This document shows positions 34,043 through 45,420 of a stretch of 64,000 nt of DNA, in pieces. Within the stretch, counting starts at the first letter, position 1. Each line of letters opens with the position of its first letter. Origin of the DNA: Loxodes magnus (lineage: Eukaryota > Ciliophora > Karyorelictea > Loxodida > Loxodidae); contig CAMPDV010000445.1 of NCBI GenBank assembly GCA_946699065.1, positions 186,001 to 250,000 on the forward strand, read 5' to 3'. The position numbers were made by a program, and so were the translations under genes. The notes below the pieces were generated by a model. That model was not told where the DNA came from and did no database searches. It saw only the letters and a program-made list of their open reading frames with translations.

Positions 34043-35004
34043 AGATAGAATTTCAGTTTTAAAGAGTATGCTTTTAGAAGTAATAAGTATTATGAAAAGT
34101 GAAGAAGTAAAGTAAGAGAAAAGAAGATAGAATTTCAGTTTTAAAGAGTATGCTTTGAGAAGTAATAAGTATTATGAAAAGTGAAGAAGTGAAGTGAGAA
34201 AAGAAGATGGAATTTCAGTTTTAATTAGTATGCTTTGAGAAGTAATAAGTATTTAGAAAAGTGAGAAGTGAAGTAAGAAAAGAAGATAGAATTTCAGTTT
34301 TAAAGAGTATGCTTTTAGAAGTAATAAGTATTATGAAAAGTGAAGAAGTAAAGTGAGAAAAGAAGATAGAATTTCAGTTTTAAGGAGTATGCTTTGAGAA
34401 GTAATAAGTATTTAGAAAAGTGAAGAAGTGAAGTAAGAAAAGAAGATAGAATTTCAGTTTTAAGGAGTATGCTTTGAGAAGTAATAAGTATTATGAAAAG
34501 TGAAGAAGTGAAGTAAGAAAAGAAGATAGAATTTCAGTTTTAAGGAGTATGCTTTGAGAAGTAATAAGTATTTAGAAAAGTGAAGAAGTAAAGTGAGAAA
34601 AGAAGATAGAATTTCAGTTTTAAAGAGTATGCTTTGAGAAGTAATAAGTATTTAGAAAAGTGAAGAAGTAAAGTGCGAAAAAAAGATAGAATTTCAGTTT
34701 TAAAGAGTATGTTTTGAGAAGTAATAAGTATTAAGAAAAGTGAAGAAGTGAAGTGAGAAAAGAAGATAGAATTTCAGTTTTAAGGAGTATGCTTTGAGAA
34801 GTAATAAGTATTTAGAAAAGTGAAGAAGTGAAGTAAGAAAAGAAGATAGAATTTCAGTTTTAAAGAGTATGCTTGTAGATGAAAGTTAGCCTATGGAAAA
34901 GTGAAGAAGTGAAGTGAGAAAAGAAGATAGAATTTCAGTTTTAAAGAGTATGCTTTGAGAAGTAATAAGTATTTAGAAAAGTGAAGAAGTAAAGTAAGAA
35001 AAGA
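34043..35004. repeat. 1842-bp-offset higher-order repeat, copy 1
   Basis: Starts with an 82-base 'gcttttag' unit ending 'taagagaaaag'. Then come a 'tattatg' unit, a 79-base 'agatgg'/'ttaattag' unit, another 'gcttttag' unit, and the 'gtgcg' family through B core 34875. It matches 35885-36846 in register. Confidence 0.82.
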
Positions 35005-35884
35005 AGATAGAATTTCAGTTTTAAAGAGTATGCTTTGAGAAGTAATAAGTATTTAGAAAAGTGAAGAAGTAAAGTAAGAAAAGAAGATAGAATTTCAGTT
35101 TTAAGGAGTATGCTTTGAGAAGTAATAAGTATTTAGAAAAGTGAAGAAGTGAAGTGAGAAAAGAAGATAGAATTTCAGTTTTAAAGAGTATGCTTTGAGA
35201 AGTAATAAGTATTTAGAAAAGTGAAGAAGTGAAGTAAGAAAAGAAGATAGAATTTCAGTTTTAAAGAGTATGCTTTGAGAAGTAATAAGTATTATGAAAA
35301 GTGAAGAAGTAAAGTAAGAAAAGAAGATAGAATTTCAGTTTTAAAGAGTATGCTTTGAGAAGTAATAAGTATTTAGAAAAGTGAAGAAGTAAAGTAAGAA
35401 AAGAAGATAGAATTTCAGTTTTAAAGAGTATGCTTTGAGAAGTAATAAGTATTATGAAAAGTGAAGAAGTAAAGTGAGAAAAGAAGATAGAATTTCAGTT
35501 TTAAGGAGTATGCTTTGAGAAGTAATAAGTATTTAGAAAAGTGAAGAAGTGAAGTGAGAAAAGAAGATAGAATTTCAGTTTTAAGGAGTATGCTTTGAGA
35601 AGTAATAAGTATTTAGAAAAGTGAAGAAGTAAAGTAAGAAAAGAAGATAGAATTTCAGTTTTAAAGAGTATGCTTTTAGAAGTAATAAGTATTATGAAAA
35701 GTGAAGAAGTAAAGTGAGAAAAGAAGATAGAATTTCAGTTTTAAAGAGTATGCTTTGAGAAGTAATAAGTATTTAGAAAAGTGAAGAAGTAAAGTAAGAA
35801 AAGAAGATAGAATTTCAGTTTTAAAGAGTATGCTTTGAGAAGTAATAAGTATTTAGAAAAGTGAAGAAGTAAAGTAAGAAAAGA

Positions 35885-36846
35885 AGATAGAATTTCAGTT
35901 TTAAAGAGTATGCTTTTAGAAGTAATAAGTATTATGAAAAGTGAAGAAGTAAAGTAAGAGAAAAGAAGATAGAATTTCAGTTTTAAAGAGTATGCTTTGA
36001 GAAGTAATAAGTATTATGAAAAGTGAAGAAGTGAAGTGAGAAAAGAAGATGGAATTTCAGTTTTAATTAGTATGCTTTGAGAAGTAATAAGTATTTAGAA
36101 AAGTGAGAAGTGAAGTAAGAAAAGAAGATAGAATTTCAGTTTTAAAGAGTATGCTTTTAGAAGTAATAAGTATTATGAAAAGTGAAGAAGTAAAGTGAGA
36201 AAAGAAGATAGAATTTCAGTTTTAAGGAGTATGCTTTGAGAAGTAATAAGTATTTAGAAAAGTGAAGAAGTGAAGTAAGAAAAGAAGATAGAATTTCAGT
36301 TTTAAGGAGTATGCTTTGAGAAGTAATAAGTATTATGAAAAGTGAAGAAGTGAAGTAAGAAAAGAAGATAGAATTTCAGTTTTAAGGAGTATGCTTTGAG
36401 AAGTAATAAGTATTTAGAAAAGTGAAGAAGTAAAGTGAGAAAAGAAGATAGAATTTCAGTTTTAAAGAGTATGCTTTGAGAAGTAATAAGTATTTAGAAA
36501 AGTGAAGAAGTAAAGTGCGAAAAAAAGATAGAATTTCAGTTTTAAAGAGTATGTTTTGAGAAGTAATAAGTATTAAGAAAAGTGAAGAAGTGAAGTGAGA
36601 AAAGAAGATAGAATTTCAGTTTTAAGGAGTATGCTTTGAGAAGTAATAAGTATTTAGAAAAGTGAAGAAGTGAAGTAAGAAAAGAAGATAGAATTTCAGT
36701 TTTAAAGAGTATGCTTGTAGATGAAAGTTAGCCTATGGAAAAGTGAAGAAGTGAAGTGAGAAAAGAAGATAGAATTTCAGTTTTAAAGAGTATGCTTTGA
36801 GAAGTAATAAGTATTTAGAAAAGTGAAGAAGTAAAGTAAGAAAAGA
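35885..36846. repeat. 1842-bp-offset higher-order repeat, copy 2
   Basis: Copy of 34043-35004, with B core at 36717. A further relative lies at 44300-45420 (offset 8415, B core 45132). That copy also matches the right flank here, namely the 79-base 'gtacg' unit followed by 'ttaagaagtatg'. Confidence 0.82.
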
Positions 36847-39489
36847 AGATAGAATTTCAGTTTTAAGGAGTATGCTTTGAGAAGTAATAAGTATTTAGAA
36901 AAGTGAGAAGTGAAGTACGAAAAGAAGATAGAATTTCAGTTTTAAGAAGTATGCTTTGAGAAGTAATAAGTATTTAGAAAAGTGAAGAAGTGAAGTGAGA
37001 AAAGAAGATAGAATTTCAGTTTTAAAGAGTATGCTTTGAGAAGTAATAAGCATTTAGAAAAGTGAAGAAGTAAAGTAAGAAAAGAAGATAGAATTTCAGT
37101 TTTAAAGAGTATGCTTTGAGAAGTAATAAGCATTTAGAAAAGTGAAGAAGTAAAGTGAGAAAAGAAGATAGAATTTCAGTTTTAAGGAGTATGCTTTGAG
37201 AAGTAATAAGTATTTAGAAAAGTGAAGAAGTAAAGTAAGAAAAGAAGATAGAATTTCAGTTTTAAAGAGTATGCTATGAGAAGTAATAAGTATTTAGAAA
37301 AGTGAAGAAGTAAAGTGAGAAAAGAAGATAGAATTTCAGTTTTAAGGAGTATGCTTTGAGAAGTAATAAGTATTATGAAAAGTGAAGAAGTGAAGTGAGA
37401 AAAGAAGATAGAATTTCAGTTTTAAAGAGTATGCTTTGAGAAGTAATAAGTATTTAGAAAAGTGAAGAAGTGAAGTAAGAAAAGAAGATAGAATTTCAGT
37501 TTTAAAGAGTATGCTTTGAGAAGTAATAAGTATTATGAAAAGTGAAGAAGTAAAGTAAGAAAAGAAGATAGAATTTCAGTTTTAAAGAGTATGCTTGTAG
37601 ATGAAAGTTAGCCTATAGAATAGTGAAGAAGTAAAGTAAGAAAAGAAGATAGAATTTCAGTTTTAAAGAGTATGCTTTGAGAAGTAATAAGTATTTAGAA
37701 AAGTGAAGAAGTAAAGTGAGAAAAGAAGATAGAATTTCAGTTTTAAGGAGTATGCTTTGAGAAGTAATAAGTATTTAGAAAAGTGAAGAAGTGAAGTGAG
37801 AAAAGAAGATAGAATTTCAGTTTTAAGGAGTATGCTTTGAGAAGTAATAAGTATTTAGAAAAGTGAAGAAGTAAAGTAAGAAAAGAAGATAGAATTTCAG
37901 TTTTAAAGAGTATGCTTGTAGATGAAAGTTAGCCTATGGAAAAGTGAAGAAGTAAAGTGAGAAAAGAAGATAGAATTTCAGTTTTAAAGAGTATGCTTTG
38001 AGAAGTAATAAGTATTTAGAAAAGTGAAGAAGTAAAGTGAGAAAAGAAGATAGAATTTCAGTTTTAAAGAGTATGCTTGTAGATGAAAGTTAGCCTATAG
38101 AAAAGTGAAGAAGTGAAGTGAGAAAAGAAGATAGAATTTCAGTTTTAAGGAGTATGCTTTGAGAAGTAATAAGTATTTAGAAAAGTGAAGAAGTGAAGTG
38201 AGAAAAGAAGATAGAATTTCAGTTTTAAAGAGTATGCTTTGAGAAGTAATAAGTATTTAGAAAAGTGAAGAAGTAAAGTGAGAAAAGAAGATAGAATTTC
38301 AGTTTTAAGGAGTATGCTTTGAGAAGTAATAAGTATTAAGAAAAGTGAAGAAGTAAAGTAAGAAAAGAAGATAGAATTTCAGTTTTAAAGAGTATGTTTT
38401 GAGAAGTAATAAGTATTTAGAAAAGTGAAGAAGTGAAGTGAGAAAAGAAGATAGAATTTCAGTTTTAAGGAGTATGCTTTGAGAAGTAATAAGTATTTAG
38501 AAAAGTGAAGAAGTGAAGTAAGAAAAGAAGATAGAATTTCAGTTTTAAGGAGTATGCTTGTAGATGAAAGTTAGCCTATAGAAAAGTGAAGAAGTGAAGT
38601 AAGAAAAGAAGATAGAATTTCAGTTTTAAAGAGTATGCTTTGAGAAGTAATAAGTATTATGAAAAGTGAAGAAGTAAAGTAAGAAAAGAAGATAGAATTT
38701 CAGTTTTAAAGAGTATGCTTGTAGATGAAAGTTAGCCTATAGAAAAGTGAAGAAGTGAAGTAAGAAAAGAAGATAGAATTTCAGTTTTAAGGAGTATGCT
38801 TTGAGAAGTAATAAGTATTATGAAAAGTGAAGAAGTGAAGTAAGAAAAGAAGATAGAATTTCAGTTTTAAGGAGTATGCTTTGAGAAGTAATAAGTATTT
38901 AGAAAAGTAAGAAGTGAAGTGAGAAAAGAAGATAGAATTTCAGTTTTAAGGAGTATGCTTTGAGAAGTAATAAGTATTTAGAAAAGTGAAGAAGTGAAGT
39001 GAGAAAAGAAGATAGAATTTCAGTTTTAAGGAGTATGCTTTGAGAAGTAATAAGTATTTAGAAAAGTGAAGAAGTGAAGTGAGAAAAGAAGATAGAATTT
39101 CAGTTTTAAAGAGTATGCTTTGAGAAGTAATAAGTATTTAGAAAAGTGAAGAAGTAAAGTGAGAAAAGAAGATAGAATTTCAGTTTTAAGGAGTATGCTT
39201 TGAGAAGTAATAAGTATTAAGAAAAGTGAAGAAATAAAGTAAGAAAAGAAGATAGAATTTCAGTTTTAAAGAGTATGTTTTGAGAAGTAATAAGTATTTA
39301 GAAAAGTGAAGAAGTAAAGTGAGAAAAGAAGATAGAATTTCAGTTTTAAGGAGTATGCTTTGAGAAGTAATAAGTATTTAGAAAAGTGAAGAAGTGAAGT
39401 AAGAAAAGAAGATAGAATTTCAGTTTTAAAGAGTATGCTTTTAGAAGTAATAAGTATTATGAAAAGTGAAGAAGTAAAGTAAGAAAAGA

Positions 39490-39969
39490 AGATAGAATTT
39501 CAGTTTTAAGGAGTATGCTATGAGAAGTAATAAGTATTTAGAAAAGTGAAGAAGTAAAGTGAGAAAAGAAGATAGAATTTCAGTTTTAAGGAGTATGCTT
39601 TGAGAAGTAATAAGTATTATGAAAAGTGAAGAAGTGAAGTGAGAAAAGAAGATAGAATTTCAGTTTTAAAGAGTATGCTTTGAGAAGTAATAAGTATTTA
39701 GAAAAGTGAAGAAGTGAAGTAAGAAAAGAAGATAGAATTTCAGTTTTAAAGAGTATGTTTTGAGAAGTAATAAGTATTTAGAAAAGTGAAGAAGTAAAGT
39801 GAGAAAAGAAGATAGAATTTCAGTTTTAAAGAGTATGCTTTGAGAAGTAATAAGTATTTAGAAAAGTGAAGAAGTGAAGTAAGAAAAGAAGATAGAATTT
39901 CAGTTTTAAAGAGTATGCTTTGAGAAGTAATAAGTATTTAGAAAAGTGAAGAAGTAAAGTAAGAAAAGA
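39490..39969. repeat. 480-bp perfect tandem duplication, copy 1
   Basis: Six monomers ('aaggag' with 'gctatgag'; 'aaggag' with 'tattatg'; plain; 'gtatgttttgag'; plain; plain) read identically to 39970-40449. Confidence 0.87.
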
Positions 39970-40449
39970 AGATAGAATTTCAGTTTTAAGGAGTATGCTA
40001 TGAGAAGTAATAAGTATTTAGAAAAGTGAAGAAGTAAAGTGAGAAAAGAAGATAGAATTTCAGTTTTAAGGAGTATGCTTTGAGAAGTAATAAGTATTAT
40101 GAAAAGTGAAGAAGTGAAGTGAGAAAAGAAGATAGAATTTCAGTTTTAAAGAGTATGCTTTGAGAAGTAATAAGTATTTAGAAAAGTGAAGAAGTGAAGT
40201 AAGAAAAGAAGATAGAATTTCAGTTTTAAAGAGTATGTTTTGAGAAGTAATAAGTATTTAGAAAAGTGAAGAAGTAAAGTGAGAAAAGAAGATAGAATTT
40301 CAGTTTTAAAGAGTATGCTTTGAGAAGTAATAAGTATTTAGAAAAGTGAAGAAGTGAAGTAAGAAAAGAAGATAGAATTTCAGTTTTAAAGAGTATGCTT
40401 TGAGAAGTAATAAGTATTTAGAAAAGTGAAGAAGTAAAGTAAGAAAAGA
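39970..40449. repeat. 480-bp perfect tandem duplication, copy 2
   Basis: Copy of 39490-39969. A third start ('aaggag' at 40450) follows but has 'gctttgag' instead of 'gctatgag', so the identity breaks about 30 bases into it. Confidence 0.87.
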
Positions 40450-40529
40450 AGATAGAATTTCAGTTTTAAGGAGTATGCTTTGAGAAGTAATAAGTATTTA
40501 GAAAAGTGAAGAAGTAAAGTAAGAAAAGA

Positions 40530-41571
40530 AGATAGAATTTCAGTTTTAAAGAGTATGCTTGTAGATGAAAGTTAGCCTATGGAAAAGTGAAGAAGTGAAG
40601 TGAGAAAAGAAGATAGAATTTCAGTTTTAAAGAGTATGCTTTGAGAAGTAATAAGTATTTAGAAAAGTGAAGAAGTGAAGTGAGAAAAGAAGATAGAATT
40701 TCAGTTTTAAAGAGTATGCTTTGAGAAGTAATAAGTATTTAGAAAAGTGAAGAAGTGAAGTACGAAAAGAAGATAGAATTTCAGTTTTAAGAAGTATGAT
40801 TTGAGAAGTAATAAGTATTTAGAAAAGTGAAGAAGTGAAGTGAGAAAAGAAGATAGAATTTCAGTTTTAAAGAGTATGCTTTGAGAAGTAATAAGCATTT
40901 AGAAAAGTGAAGAAGTAAAGTAAGAAAAGAAGATAGAATTTCAGTTTTAAAGAGTATGCTTTGAGAAGTAATAAGTATTATGAAAAGTGAAGAAGTAAAG
41001 TGAGAAAAGAAGATAGAATTTCAGTTTTAAAGAGTATGCTTTGAGAAGTAATAAGTATTTAGAAAAGTGAAGAAGTAAAGTAAGAAAAGAAGATAGAATT
41101 TCAGTTTTAAAGAGTATGCTATGAGAAGTAATAAGTATTTAGAAAAGTGAAGAAGTAAAGTGAGAAAAGAAGATAGAATTTCAGTTTTAAGGAGTATGCT
41201 TTGAGAAGTAATAAGTATTTAGAAAAGTGAAGAAGTGAAGTGAGAAAAGAAGATAGAATTTCAGTTTTAAAGAGTATGCTTTGAGAAATAATAAGTATTT
41301 AGAAAAGTGAAGAAGTGAAGTAAGAAAAGAAGATAGAATTTCAGTTTTAAAGAGTATGCTTTGAGAAGTAATAAGTATTATGAAAAGTGAAGAAGTAAAG
41401 TAAGAAAAGAAGATAGAATTTCAGTTTTAAAGAGTATGCTTGTAGATGAAAGTTAGCCTATAGAAAAGTGAAGAAGTAAAGTAAGAAAAGAAGATAGAAT
41501 TTCAGTTTTTAAGAGTATGCTATGAGAAGTAATAAGTATTTAGAAAAGTGAAGAAGTAAAGTGAGAAAAGA
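40530..41571. repeat. 1843-bp-offset higher-order repeat, copy 1
   Basis: Thirteen monomers bounded on the left by B (core 40561) and containing B core 41442. They match 42373-43414 with B cores 42404 and 43285. A diagnostic marker is the unit pair 'gtacgaaaag' then 'ttaagaagtatgatttgag', seen only in these two copies. One difference is 'tattatg' (near 40976) against 'tatttag' (near 42819). Confidence 0.85.
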
Positions 41572-42372
41572 AGATAGAATTTCAGTTTTAAGGAGTATGC
41601 TTTGAGAAGTAATAAGTATTTAGAAAAGTGAAGAAGTGAAGTGAGAAAAGAAGATAGAATTTCAGTTTTAAGGAGTATGCTTTGAGAAGTAATAAGTATT
41701 TAGAAAAGTGAAGAAGTAAAGTAAGAAAAGAAGATAGAATTTCAGTTTTAAAGAGTATGCTTTTAGAAGTAATAAGTATTATGAAAAGTGAAGAAGTAAA
41801 GTGAGAAAAGAAGATAGAATTTCAGTTTTAAAGAGTATGCTTTGAGAAGTAATAAGTATTTAGAAAAGTGAAGAAGTAAAGTAAGAAAAGAAGATAGAAT
41901 TTCAGTTTTAAAGAGTATGCTTGTAGATGAAAGTTAGCCTATGGAAAAGTGAAGAAGTGAAGTGAGAAAAGAAGATAGAATTTCAGTTTTTAAGAGTATG
42001 CTATGAGAAGTAATAAGTATTTAGAAAAGTGAAGAAGTAAAGTGAGAAAAGAAGATAGAATTTCAGTTTTAAGGAGTATGCTTTGAGAAGTAATAAGTAT
42101 TTAGAAAAGTGAAGAAGTAAAGTGAGAAAAGAAGATAGAATTTCAGTTTTAAAGAGTATGCTTTTAGAAGTAATAATTATTTAGAAAAGTGAAGAAGTGA
42201 AGTAAGAAAAGAAGATAGAATTTCAGTTTTAAAGAGTATGCTTTGAGAAGTAATAAGTATTTAGAAAAGTGAAGAAGTAAAGTAAGAAAAGAAGATAGAA
42301 TTTCAGTTTTAAGGAGTATGCTTTGAGAAGTAATAAGTATTTAGAAAAGTGAAGAAGTGAAGTAAGAAAAGA

Positions 42373-43414
42373 AGATAGAATTTCAGTTTTAAAGAGTATG
42401 CTTGTAGATGAAAGTTAGCCTATGGAAAAGTGAAGAAGTGAAGTGAGAAAAGAAGATAGAATTTCAGTTTTAAAGAGTATGCTTTGAGAAGTAATAAGTA
42501 TTTAGAAAAGTGAAGAAGTGAAGTGAGAAAAGAAGATAGAATTTCAGTTTTAAAGAGTATGCTTTGAGAAGTAATAAGTATTTAGAAAAGTGAAGAAGTG
42601 AAGTACGAAAAGAAGATAGAATTTCAGTTTTAAGAAGTATGATTTGAGAAGTAATAAGTATTTAGAAAAGTGAAGAAGTGAAGTGAGAAAAGAAGATAGA
42701 ATTTCAGTTTTAAAGAGTATGCTTTGAGAAGTAATAAGCATTTAGAAAAGTGAAGAAGTAAAGTAAGAAAAGAAGATAGAATTTCAGTTTTAAAGAGTAT
42801 GCTTTGAGAAGTAATAAGTATTTAGAAAAGTGAAGAAGTAAAGTGAGAAAAGAAGATAGAATTTCAGTTTTAAAGAGTATGCTTTGAGAAGTAATAAGTA
42901 TTTAGAAAAGTGAAGAAGTAAAGTAAGAAAAGAAGATAGAATTTCAGTTTTAAAGAGTATGCTATGAGAAGTAATAAGTATTTAGAAAAGTGAAGAAGTA
43001 AAGTGAGAAAAGAAGATAGAATTTCAGTTTTAAGGAGTATGCTTTGAGAAGTAATAAGTATTTAGAAAAGTGAAGAAGTGAAGTGAGAAAAGAAGATAGA
43101 ATTTCAGTTTTAAAGAGTATGCTTTGAGAAGTAATAAGTATTTAGAAAAGTGAAGAAGTGAAGTAAGAAAAGAAGATAGAATTTCAGTTTTAAAGAGTAT
43201 GCTTTGAGAAGTAATAAGTATTATGAAAAGTGAAGAAGTAAAGTAAGAAAAGAAGATAGAATTTCAGTTTTAAAGAGTATGCTTGTAGATGAAAGTTAGC
43301 CTATAGAAAAGTGAAGAAGTAAAGTAAGAAAAGAAGATAGAATTTCAGTTTTTAAGAGTATGCTATGAGAAGTAATAAGTATTTAGAAAAGTGAAGAAGT
43401 AAAGTGAGAAAAGA
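42373..43414. repeat. 1843-bp-offset higher-order repeat, copy 2
   Basis: Copy of 40530-41571, including 'gtatgatttgag' near 42638. Confidence 0.85.
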
Positions 43415-44299
43415 AGATAGAATTTCAGTTTTAAAGAGTATGCTTTGAGAAGTAATAAGTATTATGAAAAGTGAAGAAGTGAAGTAAGAAAAGAAGATAG
43501 AATTTCAGTTTTAAGGAGTATGCTTTGAGAAGTAATAAGTATTTAGAAAAGTGAAGAAGTGAAGTGAGAAAAGAAGATAGAATTTCAGTTTTAAAGAGTA
43601 TGCTTGTAGATGAAAGTTAGCCTATGGAAAAGTGAAGAAGTGAAGTGAGAAAAGAAGATAGAATTTCAGTTTTTAAGAGTATGCTTTTAGAAGTAATAAG
43701 TATTATGAAAAGTGAAGAAGTAAAGTAAGAGAAAAGAAGATAGAATTTCAGTTTTAAAGAGTATGCTTTGAGAAGTAATAAGTATTATGAAAAGTGAAGA
43801 AGTAAAGTAAGAAAAGAAGATAGAATTTCAGTTTTAAAGAGTATGCTTGTAGATGAAAGTTAGCCTATAGAAAAGTGAAGAAGTGAAGTGAGAAAAGAAG
43901 ATAGAATTTCAGTTTTAAGGAGTATGCTTTGAGAAGTAATAAGTATTTAGAAAAGTGAAGAAGTGAAGTGAGAAAAGAAGATAGAATTTCAGTTTTAAGG
44001 AGTATGCTTTGAGAAGTAATAAGTATTTAGAAAAGTGAAGAAGTAAAGTAAGAAAAGAAGATAGAATTTCAGTTTTAAAGAGTATGCTTTGAGAAGTAAT
44101 AAGTATTATGAAAAGTGAAGAAGTGAAGTAAGAAAAGAAGATAGAATTTCAGTTTTAAGGAGTATGCTTTGAGAAGTAATAAGTATTTAGAAAAGTGAAG
44201 AAGTGAAGTGAGAAAAGAAGATAGAATTTCAGTTTTAAAGAGTATGCTTGTAGATGAAAGTTAGCCTATGGAAAAGTGAAGAAGTGAAGTGAGAAAAGA

Positions 44300-45420
44300 A
44301 GATAGAATTTCAGTTTTTAAGAGTATGCTTTTAGAAGTAATAAGTATTATGAAAAGTGAAGAAGTAAAGTAAGAGAAAAGAAGATAGAATTTCAGTTTTA
44401 AAGAGTATGCTTTGAGAAGTAATAAGTATTATGAAAAGTGAAGAAGTGAAGTGAGAAAAGAAGATGGAATTTCAGTTTTAATTAGTATGCTTTGAGAAGT
44501 AATAAGTATTTAGAAAAGTGAGAAGTGAAGTAAGAAAAGAAGATAGAATTTCAGTTTTAAAGAGTATGCTTTTAGAAGTAATAAGTATTATGAAAAGTGA
44601 AGAAGTAAAGTGAGAAAAGAAGATAGAATTTCAGTTTTAAGGAGTATGCTTTGAGAAGTAATAAGTATTTAGAAAAGTGAAGAAGTGAAGTAAGAAAAGA
44701 AGATAGAATTTCAGTTTTAAGGAGTATGCTTTGAGAAGTAATAAGTATTATGAAAAGTGAAGAAGTGAAGTAAGAAAAGAAGATAGAATTTCAGTTTTAA
44801 GGAGTATGCTTTGAGAAGTAATAAGTATTTAGAAAAGTGAAGAAGTAAAGTGAGAAAAGAAGATAGAATTTCAGTTTTAAAGAGTATGCTTAGAGAAGTA
44901 ATAATTATTTAGAAAAGTGAAGAAGTAAAGTGCGAAAAAAAGATAGAATTTCAGTTTTAAAGAGTATGTTTTGAGAAGTAATAAGTATTTAGAAAAGTGA
45001 AGAAGTGAAGTGAGAAAAGAAGATAGAATTTCAGTTTTAAGGAGTATGCTTTGAGAAGTAATAAGTATTTAGAAAAGTGAAGAAGTAAAGTAAGAAAAGA
45101 AGATAGAATTTCAGTTTTAAAGAGTATGCTTGTAGATGAAAGTTAGCCTATGGAAAAGTGAAGAAGTGAAGTGAGAAAAGAAGATAGAATTTCAGTTTTA
45201 AAGAGTATGCTTTGAGAAGTAATAAGTATTTAGAAAAGTGAAGAAGTAAAGTAAGAAAAGAAGATAGAATTTCAGTTTTAAGGAGTATGCTTTGAGAAGT
45301 AATAAGTATTTAGAAAAGTGAGAAGTGAAGTACGAAAAGAAGATAGAATTTCAGTTTTAAGAAGTATGCTTTGAGAAGTAATAAGTATTTAGAAAAGTGA
45401 AGAAGTGAAGTGAGAAAAGA
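44300..45420. repeat. Distant copy of the 35885-37005 block
   Basis: Same order of markers as 35885 onward, displaced 8415 bases: 82-base 'taagagaaaag' unit, 'agatgg'/'ttaattag' 79-base unit, 'gcttttag', 'aaggag' units, 'gtgcg', B (core 45132), 79-base 'gtacg' unit, 'ttaagaagtatg'. The 'gtgcg' unit here has 'gcttagag' and 'aataattattt', where the other copy has 'gctttgag' and 'aataagtattt'. Confidence 0.78.
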
